A DNA stretch of 22,725 nucleotides from QZKY01 sp964488675 (GCA_964488675.1 CAZAWA010000024.1:1-22725); one strand, 5' to 3'; counted from the first letter of the stretch, positions 7,622-15,133 are shown. Numbers and translations: made by a program. Notes: a model not told the origin generated them from the sequence alone.

Positions 7622-9846
7622 CAGCTTCGACAAATATTCAAGGCAAGGGATTTTTTATGACGGAAATTGCGAAGGTGTATCGGCGAGCAAGAACCTTTGC
7701 TGTTTTTTGCCTGTCGCTGTTTTGCGGGCTGGCATTTGCGCAAGACAATGCGATCCAGTCGGTTGAGGCGCTTCAGCAAGGCTCGGGCGTGGTGGTCAAG
7801 GTAACTCTCAAGAACCCGCCAGAAAAGCAGCCAATCGGATTTGCTATCACGAACCCGGCCCGCGTCGCAGTCGATTTCGCCGGCACGGGCAATGCGACCG
7901 GCAAGTCGATACAGGACATCAGCCTGGGCGAGGTGCGCAGCGTGAACATTGTCGAGGCAGGCGATCGCTCGCGACTGGTCTTTAACCTGAAAAACCCGCT
8001 GAATTTTTCGACCGAGGTGCAGGGCAATGTCGTCACAGTGACGATCGACAAATCGCCGGGTTTGCCAGAGAAGAGGCAGGTCGCAGCCGCCGTGGAGGTG
8101 GAGGCGAAGCCACCCAGTGCGCAGCCATCACCTGCTGCAACACCGTCACCCGCAGCAGAGCCAGCCGCCGTTGTAACGCCGGCGCCGATTTCCGCTTCGA
8201 CCGTGGCCGACAGGACATTGCGCAACATCGATTTTCGTCGTGGCACGATCGGCGAGGGGCGCATCATTGTCGACTTGCCCGGCAATCACATTGCAGTCGA
8301 TGTGCGTCAGAAGGGACGCTTCGTCGAGGTTGACTTCCTGAAAGCGAATGTGCCTGACGCTTTGCGCCGGCGCATGGATGTGACCGATTTTGGCACGCCC
8401 GCCACCAGCGTCACCACCAAGCAGCAGGGCGAAAATGTGCGCATGCTGATTGAGACCGCCGGCGTCTGGGAATACAGCGCGTATCAGAGCGATGCGCAGC
8501 TGGTGGTCGAAATCAAGCCGATCAAGGAAGACCCGAACAAGTTGACGCAGGGCACGCAGGGTTACCGCGGCGAGAAGCTGTCGCTGAATTTCCAGAATGT
8601 CGAAGTGCGCGCTGTGCTGCAGGTGATTGCCGACTTCACGGGTCTCAACATTATCACGAGCGACACGGTCAGCGGCAATCTGACCCTGCGCTTGAAGGAT
8701 GTGCCGTGGGATCAGGCGCTGGACATCGTGATGCGTGCCAAAGGGCTCGACATGCGCAAGAATGGTTCGGTGTTGTGGATTGCGCCCCGGGATGAGTTGC
8801 TGACCAAGGAAAAATTGGAACTGGAACAGAAATCCCAGATCGCCGAACTCGAGCCGATCAGGATGGAAGTGTTCCAGCTGAATTACCAGAAGGCGCAGGC
8901 ATTCAGGCGGGTGTTTGGCATCCGCGAGGACGGCACCACTGATCCGTCCAACAAGAACAGCATGCTGTCCAAGCGCGGCAGCGCGGTGCTTGATCCGCGC
9001 TCCAACCAGATTTTTGTTACCGATATTCCAAGCAAGCTGGAAGAAATTCGCAAGCTGATCGAGAAGACTGACATTGCCCAGAAACAGGTGATGATCGAGG
9101 CGCGCATCGTCGAGGCGGATGACAAGTTCAGTCGCAACCTGGGCGCGAAGCTGGGGTTTTTCGGTGACGGATGGAGAAATGCGGCGGTCGGCAGCGGTTA
9201 CGGCAACCTGCCACAGGCCACGGGCGTGACAACCACCACGGCGGGAACGGCGGTGAATCTGCCAGCCAACCTCATCGGCACCAATCCGGCGGGCACTTTG
9301 GGGGTCAGCCTGTTCAATTCTGCCGCGACCCGATTCCTGAACCTCGAACTGTCCGCACTTGAGGCCGACAACAAGGGCAAGATCATTTCCAGCCCACGGG
9401 TGGTGACGGGCGACAAGGTAAAAGCGCTGATCGAGCAGGGAACGGAAATCCCTTACCTGACCGCGAGCAGCAGTGGTGCAACGACCATTCAATACCGCAA
9501 GGCGGTGCTGAAGCTGGAAGTCACGCCGCAAATTACGCCGGACGGCAATGTCATCCTGACGGTTGATGTGAGCAAGGATAATCCGAGTCTCGATATCCAG
9601 CTGACTTACGGGGTGGCCATTGACACCAAGCATGTTCAGACCGAGGTGTTGGTCGAAAATGGCGGAACGGTGGTGCTCGGCGGCATCTTCCAGATGGAGC
9701 AGCGCGACAAGGTGAGCCAGATCCCGTTTTTGGGCGATATACCGATTCTCGGAAATGCTTTCAAAAGTACGGAGCGCACCAACAACAAGACGGAGTTGCT
9801 GATTTTCCTTACCCCCAAGGTCATGTCAGGGCGACAGCCGAAATAG
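7618..9846 (+). CDS. pilQ: Type IV pilus secretin PilQ
   Basis: This outer-membrane secretin forms the gated pore for the pilus fibre. The layout is a signal peptide ending in AFA, a first AMIN domain (about 45-145) and a Pro/Ala linker (about 155-195). A second AMIN domain (about 200-300), a secretin N0/STN domain (about 315-375), an N1 domain (about 400-490) and the secretin barrel (about 520-738) follow. The barrel carries the end motif IPFLGDIPILGNAFK. AMIN domains bind peptidoglycan. Two starts are plausible. ATG 7618 overlaps the pilP stop and has AGGAG upstream (742 aa). ATG 7657 has AAGGGA 6 nt upstream and gives a more normal signal peptide (729 aa). The operon-style start is listed, but the second may be the true one. 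Confidence 0.96.
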   Translation: MTASTNIQGKGFFMTEIAKVYRRARTFAVFCLSLFCGLAFAQDNAIQSVEALQQGSGVVVKVTLKNPPEKQPIGFAITNPARVAVDFAGTGNATGKSIQDISLGEVRSVNIVEAGDRSRLVFNLKNPLNFSTEVQGNVVTVTIDKSPGLPEKRQVAAAVEVEAKPPSAQPSPAATPSPAAEPAAVVTPAPISASTVADRTLRNIDFRRGTIGEGRIIVDLPGNHIAVDVRQKGRFVEVDFLKANVPDALRRRMDVTDFGTPATSVTTKQQGENVRMLIETAGVWEYSAYQSDAQLVVEIKPIKEDPNKLTQGTQGYRGEKLSLNFQNVEVRAVLQVIADFTGLNIITSDTVSGNLTLRLKDVPWDQALDIVMRAKGLDMRKNGSVLWIAPRDELLTKEKLELEQKSQIAELEPIRMEVFQLNYQKAQAFRRVFGIREDGTTDPSNKNSMLSKRGSAVLDPRSNQIFVTDIPSKLEEIRKLIEKTDIAQKQVMIEARIVEADDKFSRNLGAKLGFFGDGWRNAAVGSGYGNLPQATGVTTTTAGTAVNLPANLIGTNPAGTLGVSLFNSAATRFLNLELSALEADNKGKIISSPRVVTGDKVKALIEQGTEIPYLTASSSGATTIQYRKAVLKLEVTPQITPDGNVILTVDVSKDNPSLDIQLTYGVAIDTKHVQTEVLVENGGTVVLGGIFQMEQRDKVSQIPFLGDIPILGNAFKSTERTNNKTELLIFLTPKVMSGRQPK

Positions 9847-9848
9847 AA

Positions 9849-9884
9849 AAATTATAAAGCCGGGTTTTCCCGGCTTTATAATTT
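9849..9884 (+). terminator. Perfect inverted repeat between pilQ and aroK, probable terminator
   Basis: The arms 9849-9864 and 9869-9884 are perfectly complementary over 16 bp, with a GCCGGG core, A/T-rich outer parts and a TTTT loop. The GC core followed by CTTTATAATTT behaves like an intrinsic terminator, and the symmetry would work in both directions. It begins just after the pilQ stop (9844-9846) and ends 7 bp before the aroK ATG. It may end most pil transcripts or act as a partial attenuator for aroK. Confidence 0.75.
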
Positions 9885-9891
9885 GAGGGAC

Positions 9892-10473
9892 ATGACTACA
9901 AAAAACATTTTTCTCGTCGGATTGATGGGTTCAGGCAAGACAACGGTTGGCCGGGCACTGGCAAAGCGCCTGGGCATGGAGTTTGTCGATGCTGATCACG
10001 AGATTGAAGCGCGCACCGGCGCATCGATTCCCCTGATATTTGAGATCGAGGGCGAAGCGAGTTTCCGGCGTCGTGAGGCTGAGGTGATTCGCGACCTGAC
10101 GGAACGACATGGCATCGTGCTGGCAACGGGTGGCGGCGCGGTTCTCGATCCAAAGAGCAGGGCATACTTGAAGGAGCGCGGCACCGTTATTTATCTCCGA
10201 GCCAGCGTAAGCAGCCTTCTGCAAAGAACGGTCAATGATAAAAATCGGCCTTTGCTGCAAACAGCAGATCCACGCAAGAAACTCGAAGAGCTGGCGCTTC
10301 AGAGGGAGCCGCTCTATCGTGAAATCGCCCACCTCACCATTGATACCGGCCGCCCGAATGCGCACGCGATGGTGCAGGCCATAATTGCACAACTTCCGGA
10401 CTATAAGGAAGAAGCAACAGGCATCGTTAGCGTAGAATCGCTCGAGAGCAACCAACAACAGGAAATCGAATGA
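9892..10473 (+). CDS. aroK: Shikimate kinase AroK
   Basis: This enzyme phosphorylates shikimate to shikimate-3-phosphate with ATP in the chorismate pathway, in the cytoplasm. From the ATG it has 193 residues. Visible elements are the P-loop GLMGSGKT (10-17), shikimate and Mg ligands DAD (33-35), R59 in FRRRE, GGG (80-82) and the lid segment NRPLL (118-122). An in-frame TTG at 9883 would add three residues but lies inside the hairpin arm. GAGGGA directly before the ATG is the only ribosome-binding site and is unusually close. pilQ-aroK-aroB is the common proteobacterial order. Its stop overlaps the aroB start (ATGA). Confidence 0.97.
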   Translation: MTTKNIFLVGLMGSGKTTVGRALAKRLGMEFVDADHEIEARTGASIPLIFEIEGEASFRRREAEVIRDLTERHGIVLATGGGAVLDPKSRAYLKERGTVIYLRASVSSLLQRTVNDKNRPLLQTADPRKKLEELALQREPLYREIAHLTIDTGRPNAHAMVQAIIAQLPDYKEEATGIVSVESLESNQQQEIE

Positions 10474-11579
10474 ACGGGCAGCAGGAATCCATGATCCATC
10501 TGGAAGTCAAACTGGGTGACCGCAGTTATCCAATTGAAATCGGGCAGTCGCTTCTGGGCGATGCCGACCTGATCGCAAAGCGCGTTGCTGGCAAGCGAGT
10601 CGCGATCATTACCAATACGGTTGTTGCGCCGCTATATCTGGAAAGTCTCAAGCATGCGCTTGAGGCGGGTGGCAAGCAGGTGATTTCGATTGTGCTGCCT
10701 GACGGCGAGCAGGAGAAAAACTGGGAAAGCCTGATGAAGGTCTTTGATGTGTTGCTGGCGGAAAAATGCGATCGCCAGACAACGCTCATTGCGCTTGGCG
10801 GTGGGGTGATCGGTGATCTCACGGGCTATGCCGCAGCAAGCTACATGCGCGGCGTGCCGTTCATCCAGATGCCGACCACCCTGCTTGCCCAGGTCGATTC
10901 GTCGGTTGGCGGAAAAACCGGCATCAATCACCCCCTCGGCAAAAACATGATTGGGGCGTTTTACCAGCCGCAGTGCGTGATTGCGGACACCTCGACGCTG
11001 GAGACTTTGCCGGCACGGGAGCTTTCGGCCGGACTGGCAGAGGTCATCAAGCATGGCGCTATTACGAACGCCGGTTTTTTTGAGTGGATTGAAAAGAATA
11101 TCGGAAAACTGATCGCCAAGGATCCGGCGGCACTGGCGTATGCGATCAAAATCTCCTGCGAAATAAAGGCGGAGGTGGTGAGGCAGGACGAACGGGAGGG
11201 CGGTTTGCGTGCGATACTCAACTTCGGTCATACCTTCGGCCATGCAATCGAGGCGGGCCTGGGCTATGGCGAATGGTTGCACGGTGAAGCCGTTGGCTGC
11301 GGCATGGTGATGGCGGCCGATTTGTCGTGTCGCATGGGCTTTATTGACGAGATATCAAAAAACCGCATCAAGGCGTTGGTCAGGGCGGCGGGACTGCCTG
11401 TAGTCGCTCCCGATTTTGCCATCTCACGCTGGATTGAAATGATGCAGGTTGACAAAAAGGCTGCAGGCGGCGAAATCAAATTCATATTGCTTAAGCCTCT
11501 TGGGTCACCCGTAATTACGGCAGCGCCTCAGAGCCTGCTCGAAGCCACACTGATTGCCTGCGCCAAACAGGATGGCTGA
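10470..11579 (+). CDS. aroB: 3-Dehydroquinate synthase AroB
   Basis: This NAD- and metal-dependent enzyme converts DAHP to 3-dehydroquinate, the second shikimate-pathway step. Its 369 residues include DGEQEK (78-83), the NAD-binding GGGVIGDLTG (110-119), DSSVGGKT (143-150), EVIKHG (191-196) and NFGHTFGHA (251-259). The expected Zn ligands E191, H254 and H271 are present. The listed ATG overlaps the aroK stop and has AGGA upstream. A second ATG at 10491, also with AGGA at good spacing, would start the protein at MIHLEVKLG, closer to many homologues. Both are viable. Its end overlaps the dgt start by 8 bp. Confidence 0.97.
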   Translation: MNGQQESMIHLEVKLGDRSYPIEIGQSLLGDADLIAKRVAGKRVAIITNTVVAPLYLESLKHALEAGGKQVISIVLPDGEQEKNWESLMKVFDVLLAEKCDRQTTLIALGGGVIGDLTGYAAASYMRGVPFIQMPTTLLAQVDSSVGGKTGINHPLGKNMIGAFYQPQCVIADTSTLETLPARELSAGLAEVIKHGAITNAGFFEWIEKNIGKLIAKDPAALAYAIKISCEIKAEVVRQDEREGGLRAILNFGHTFGHAIEAGLGYGEWLHGEAVGCGMVMAADLSCRMGFIDEISKNRIKALVRAAGLPVVAPDFAISRWIEMMQVDKKAAGGEIKFILLKPLGSPVITAAPQSLLEATLIACAKQDG

Positions 11580-12708
11580 TTCGAGCACAATTGCCCCCTA
11601 TGCAGTGCAAGCGACCGCGTCACGCGGTCGCGTCCATGCCGAGTCGCCGTCCGCAACACGAACAGACTTCCAGCGCGATCGCGATCGCATCATCCATTCG
11701 GCAGCCTTTCGCCGACTTGAATACAAGACGCAAGTCTTTTTGAACCATGAGGGCGATCTGTTTCGCACTCGTCTGACACATAGCCTGGAGGTGGCGCAGA
11801 TTGCGCGCTCGATGGCTCGAAACCTGCGTCTAAATGAAGATCTGGTTGAGGCGATATCGCTGGCACACGATCTCGGACATACGCCGTTTGGCCACGCGGG
11901 TCAGGATGCGCTCAACGAATGCATGAAGGATTACGGCGGATTCGAGCACAATCTGCAAAGCCTGCGGGTGGTCGATGCGCTGGAGGAGCGCTACGGCGCG
12001 TTTGACGGCCTGAACCTGATGTTCGAAACACGAGAGGGCATATTGAAGCGATGCTCGCCCGATATCGCGCAAAAACTGGGTGAGATTGGAGCCCGCTTTC
12101 TTCGAAATCAGCAACCCTCCCTTGAGGCGCAATTGACCAATCTGGCCGATGAAATCGCCTACAGCAATCACGACATTGATGATGGATTGCGGTCCGGATT
12201 GCTGGTGACGGCGCAACTGGAGTTGGTCGGCATTTATGCGCGGCACCGGCGCGAAGTGGAAAAGGCTGTGCCAGGTATTGGCGCGCGCCGCGCGATCCAC
12301 GAAACCGTGCGCCGCATGATCAATTCACAAGTCGAAGATGCCATTCGCACGACCCGGGCACACATCAAGGATGCGAACCCGCAATGCGTCGAGGATGTGA
12401 GAAATTCACCGCCGCTGGTTGCCTTCTCCGATGCAATGCGTGCCGAGACTGCCGAGCTGAGACTGTTTTTGCATGAGAATCTCTATCGCCATTATCGCGT
12501 CAACCGTATGACCAACAATGCGCGGCGCATAATTGCCGAATTGTTCGGCGCGTTCATGGGTGACCCCGGCATGTTGCCGCCAGATTATCAGGTCTTGCAG
12601 GGGGCGCCGGAGGCTCAGGCGCGCCGGGTAGCGGATTATGTTGCCGGCATGACGGATCGTTACGCGATCAGTGAGCGGCGCAGGTTGTTCGAAGTGGCGG
12701 AGAGCTGA
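11572..12708 (+). CDS. dgt: Deoxyguanosinetriphosphate triphosphohydrolase-like protein (HD domain)
   Basis: This HD-superfamily metal enzyme, in characterised relatives, hydrolyses dNTPs to the nucleoside and tripolyphosphate. The 378 residues include the family signature RDRDRIIHSAAFRRLEYKTQ (35-54), metal ligand H70 in RTRLTHSLEV, the HD pair at 99-100 and HTPFGHAG (103-110). It therefore belongs to the shorter dGTPase-like type common in betaproteobacteria. Substrate preference cannot be read from sequence. The ATG lies within the aroB end with a weak ribosome-binding site; an in-frame TTG at 11554 is an alternative. It is the last conserved gene before the inserted element. In other betaproteobacteria glutamate synthase genes often follow, but not here. 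Confidence 0.93.
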   Translation: MADSSTIAPYAVQATASRGRVHAESPSATRTDFQRDRDRIIHSAAFRRLEYKTQVFLNHEGDLFRTRLTHSLEVAQIARSMARNLRLNEDLVEAISLAHDLGHTPFGHAGQDALNECMKDYGGFEHNLQSLRVVDALEERYGAFDGLNLMFETREGILKRCSPDIAQKLGEIGARFLRNQQPSLEAQLTNLADEIAYSNHDIDDGLRSGLLVTAQLELVGIYARHRREVEKAVPGIGARRAIHETVRRMINSQVEDAIRTTRAHIKDANPQCVEDVRNSPPLVAFSDAMRAETAELRLFLHENLYRHYRVNRMTNNARRIIAELFGAFMGDPGMLPPDYQVLQGAPEAQARRVADYVAGMTDRYAISERRRLFEVAES

Positions 12709-12717
12709 GGCCGAAAC

Positions 12718-12748
12718 GAAAAAAGGGCGCTGTTCAGGCGAGGCGCTC
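12718..12748 (-). terminator. Hairpin plus T-run at the left junction of the element
   Basis: Read leftward, GAGCGC (from the element end) can pair imperfectly with GCGCCC (from the host side), followed by TTTTTT. It lies downstream of the leftward passenger gene at 12831-13841 and may end its transcript. The stem has an A-C mismatch, so it is weaker than the original uninterrupted hairpin would be. Confidence 0.4.
12729..12738. repeat. Left copy of 10-bp direct repeat (target-site duplication)
   Basis: GCTGTTCAGG occurs here and again, same orientation, at 15164-15173, exactly outside the terminal inverted repeats of the inserted element. A perfect direct repeat in this position is the mark of a transposition target duplication. 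Confidence 0.8.
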
Positions 12749-12762
12749 AATTAAAGTGTTGA
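12739..12762 (+). repeat. Left terminal inverted repeat of the element
   Basis: The end begins CGAGGCGCTC and finishes TTAAAGTGTTGA. It matches the reverse complement of 15140-15163 at 22 of 24 positions, with mismatches at positions 8 and 11. Confidence 0.8.
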
Positions 12763-12830
12763 TTCTGTACATCTGCATTATCAGTGTGCGGAAAGTTCAA
12801 CACAAACTGGCATCGTATTGCGTCTGATTA

Positions 12831-13841
12831 TTAGTTGCAATTGGTCTGCAATGTGTTGCCGACTGCCCTTGTTGTGCAATTTGTTGAATTCGATATTGGT
12901 AATGGGGGTACACGAATCTTTGTGGCCTCAAGCTGCATAGCATTCGCTTTTTGCTGCTCGACTGCAATACGCTCCCTCTCCAGTTGATACAATCTTTCTC
13001 GCTCCGAAGCATTTGCTTGTGCATTTGCTTGCTCTTTGTTGAGTTGGACACTGACATTATTATGTCTCTGCCTAGCGGCAAGGGTAAGCGCTTTTCTTTC
13101 TTTATTGTATTCGGCATAAGTTATATTTCCCTTGTAAAGTTTCAGAAGCAGTTGGTTACCACTTTCGTAGTTTTCAAGCACTAATAACGCTCGAGGGTCT
13201 GGTGGAAAAAAAGTCATCCAGGTTTTTGCCATGGAAAAGCATTTCTCTCTTTTTTCTGCCCATTGCGATATGACTTTTTTTTCAGCTGCCGTCGGCTTAG
13301 ATTCATCAGTCATCATGGATAAACTTGTCTGATCAGAGCTAGACAGTCCTACTTTATTTGCTATTAGAGTCAAATCAGGGTCGTTTTTTAATTTCTTCGC
13401 GCATTCTTCACTTTGAACCCAAAGCGTTCGATAAGCATCATGATTGGTTTCAACTGATACATTTCCTTGCTGATTAGCGATTTTAGTAATTTGCTCTTTT
13501 AGCGCATTTACGTGTCGCAACCCATCTCCACGTTGGGCCATGAACCCAAATTGCAAACGATACGCTGTCGCTTCAGTAGCTGCGCCATCTGCCATTGGTA
13601 TTAAATATACTCGCACGCCACTTTTGCCACTAAAAAAAGAGCGAAACTCAACTTTGTATCCGATGTTGCCGTTTTCATTTGTGCGAACGCCATCTGGAAA
13701 TTCAGCATCTATCGCCTTACTAACGACTGACAGAACAGGATCTTTTTCGCCTTTTATAACCATATAAAGATCGTTGGGGCCAGCACTCGCTACGCCAACA
13801 GATAAGAGCAATATGGCCAAGGCAATTCCTAAGGTTCTCAT
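12831..13841 (-). CDS. Predicted exported protein of unknown function (element passenger)
   Basis: I do not recognise this 336-residue protein. It has a clear Sec signal peptide (hydrophobic 5-16, cleavage after ASA at residue 20) and no further membrane segment, so it is probably periplasmic or secreted. The middle part is mixed alpha/beta with C147 and C201. Residues about 246-308 form a highly charged, Gln/Ala/Glu-rich stretch likely to be helical or coiled coil. The extreme C-terminus contains two TNC motifs (C322 and C335) separated by TTRAVGNTLQ, which could form a disulfide or a binding tip. AGAGGA lies 5 nt before the ATG, an excellent ribosome-binding site, which argues for a live gene. 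It follows the 274-residue gene by 85 nt in the same direction and is AT-rich, unlike the flanking genes. Confidence 0.8.
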   Translation of the reverse strand: MRTLGIALAILLLSVGVASAGPNDLYMVIKGEKDPVLSVVSKAIDAEFPDGVRTNENGNIGYKVEFRSFFSGKSGVRVYLIPMADGAATEATAYRLQFGFMAQRGDGLRHVNALKEQITKIANQQGNVSVETNHDAYRTLWVQSEECAKKLKNDPDLTLIANKVGLSSSDQTSLSMMTDESKPTAAEKKVISQWAEKREKCFSMAKTWMTFFPPDPRALLVLENYESGNQLLLKLYKGNITYAEYNKERKALTLAARQRHNNVSVQLNKEQANAQANASERERLYQLERERIAVEQQKANAMQLEATKIRVPPLPISNSTNCTTRAVGNTLQTNCN

Positions 13842-13926
13842 AAAATCCTCTCAACATTAATAAATTTAATTCACATCAAATTTAGTTACAGACACTTGGG
13901 GTAACCGTACTTATTGCATACTTTAA

Positions 13927-14751
13927 TCAATGCGGCACTCTCTCAAGGGTAAATCTATATGCCTCGTCCACTATTTCCAGGATTCTGTTAACAGACTCCC
14001 AAAAGCAATCAAATACATACCCATAGAATGAAGGTTCTAATGTAGCTCGAATTTTTACAAAATTGTTTCCTAAAGTGGAAAGCGTAATAATCGTATAAAA
14101 AGAATCGACATCAAAGACATTGAGAAGCACATTTTGTCTTTCACCTTCGTCAAACAATATGGCTGTTGGATTGAAGGATATGAGTTCGCTTACAGATTGC
14201 GAAAATTCATCTTCATACTCCTCACGATTTTTTAGGGAATCAATCTGGCTCTTTTGCTTGTTGTACACATAAATCGACACCTTAAATTTCTGAGCGCTGT
14301 ACTCGGCACTTACCCCCATTCCTGGCTGCTCATCTTCAAAGTTGACAGTATTATCGTAGTGAAGCCATTCAAGCTGATACGGTAGACCCATACCGGTATC
14401 ACCCAAGTTAATTCCACAGATTGGAGTGGTGTGCGCGCCTTGAAGATCAACCTCTGAAATATCGAAGTAAAAATTTCTCCTTTCAGTAATGACCTGATCA
14501 TCTTCAGGATATTTCACTTCACAAGATAGGCGCTCAATTCTGCCATTTGCATCATCAATTATTTCACGTCCTATTGCTCTCCAATGCCAACCAAATCGGG
14601 CACAAATACACCTTACATATTCCATTTCTATCCAGCTTGCCTCATGTGCAGACTGGGTGTTGATAATGATCGGATCGCCAATACTGCTGCCCCTCCCGCC
14701 AGATATCGGAAGATCAATCCCAAAATCCCGTATTAGCAAATCTCTTACCAT
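13927..14751 (-). CDS. Cytoplasmic protein of unknown function (element passenger)
   Basis: I cannot assign this 274-residue protein to a family. There is no signal peptide or membrane segment. The N-terminal part holds a glycine-rich motif PISGGRGSSIGDPIII (15-30), then a region with paired cysteines (VRCICARFGWHW, about 46-57). The C-terminal half (about 150-270) looks like a separate alpha/beta domain starting at KFKVSIYVYNK. The protein is acidic. No Shine-Dalgarno sequence is evident before the ATG, although the frame is long and uninterrupted. A CTAGATA-N7-TATCTAG inverted repeat 26 bp upstream may be an operator. It lies upstream of the exported-protein gene in the same direction, so the two may be one transcription unit. 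Low G+C supports transfer. Confidence 0.72.
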   Translation of the reverse strand: MVRDLLIRDFGIDLPISGGRGSSIGDPIIINTQSAHEASWIEMEYVRCICARFGWHWRAIGREIIDDANGRIERLSCEVKYPEDDQVITERRNFYFDISEVDLQGAHTTPICGINLGDTGMGLPYQLEWLHYDNTVNFEDEQPGMGVSAEYSAQKFKVSIYVYNKQKSQIDSLKNREEYEDEFSQSVSELISFNPTAILFDEGERQNVLLNVFDVDSFYTIITLSTLGNNFVKIRATLEPSFYGYVFDCFWESVNRILEIVDEAYRFTLERVPH

Positions 14752-14776
14752 CAGACATCTTGCTCAACATTGAATA

Positions 14777-14797
14777 CTAGATAATCAGAATATCTAG
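14777..14797. promoter_or_regulatory. Inverted repeat CTAGATA-N7-TATCTAG, possible operator
   Basis: The 7-bp arms are perfectly complementary with a 7-nt spacer and sit 26 bp upstream of the ATG of the 274-residue passenger gene. This size and spacing are typical of a dimeric repressor site. No regulator gene is present in the element. A promoter around it could not be fixed. Confidence 0.35.
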
Positions 14798-14893
14798 CCT
14801 TAAAAGAAACACCCTTGCTAATGTAACATTCCTTGCGGCAACGGTACCAGTTTTAGTAAATTTTTAAGACTTCAGGAGAGTAACGTCAACTAG

Positions 14894-15007
14894 GATCGGA
14901 CGCTGCGCCTTAAAACGGAGTGGGATGCCGCTTATAGCTTCCCTTTCACAGCCACCGACAAAGCGACAGCAGATGCGATTGTTGAATCTTTAACCCCAAA
15001 AGGTTAG
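14894..15007 (+). pseudogene. Possible remnant of a coding sequence (C-terminal piece)
   Basis: The frame preceded by TAG at 14891-14893 stays open for 37 codons and reads like ordinary protein (for example TEWDAAYSFPFTATDKATAD, then AIVESLTPKG and stop). It has no start codon at its beginning. It could be the end of a gene whose upstream part was lost. An open stretch this short can also arise by chance, so confidence is low and no function is proposed. Confidence 0.2.
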
Positions 15008-15103
15008 ATATGAGCTCGGCTACCAGCCCGTATATTCTCCAACAGCTGTGCCGAAAATAATAGTAACTCAACAACATCGGCGCAAAAATCAGAAAATTCC
15101 AAA

Positions 15104-15133
15104 AAATAATCCCCCGCGAACGGGGGATTATTT
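15104..15133 (-). terminator. Strong hairpin just inside the right end of the element
   Basis: The arms 15104-15116 and 15121-15133 pair perfectly over 13 bp, with a CCCCCG core and a 4-nt loop (TTCG when read leftward). Leftward it is followed by ATTATTTTTT, a classic U-tract, so it would stop transcription entering from hpf. It ends 6 bp before the right terminal inverted repeat. It appears to belong to the element and replaces the hpf terminator that the insertion split. Confidence 0.85.

Larger units (their letters stand above)
14752..15103. other. Gene-poor right part of the element
   Basis: No intact gene is visible in this stretch. It holds an inverted repeat (14777-14797), an orphan AGGAGAG at about 14875, a 37-codon open stretch ending at 15007, and a short ATG frame at 15010-15060 (16 residues, AAAGG upstream). 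These look like remnants or regulatory sequence, but none is secure. Confidence 0.5.

Noticed and set aside
8146..9633. 495-codon open frame on the minus strand inside pilQ
   Set aside because: It is antisense to the conserved PilQ domains in a GC-rich gene. The translation is rich in His, Arg and Gln without recognisable motifs, typical of a shadow frame.
11675..11688. GCGATCGCGATCGC palindrome in dgt
   Set aside because: It encodes the conserved RDRDR motif of the family and is explained by protein constraint.
12951..13184. 77-codon plus-strand frame with a hydrophobic stretch inside the element
   Set aside because: It is antisense to the exported-protein gene, which has a signal peptide and a strong ribosome-binding site. 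No independent support was found.
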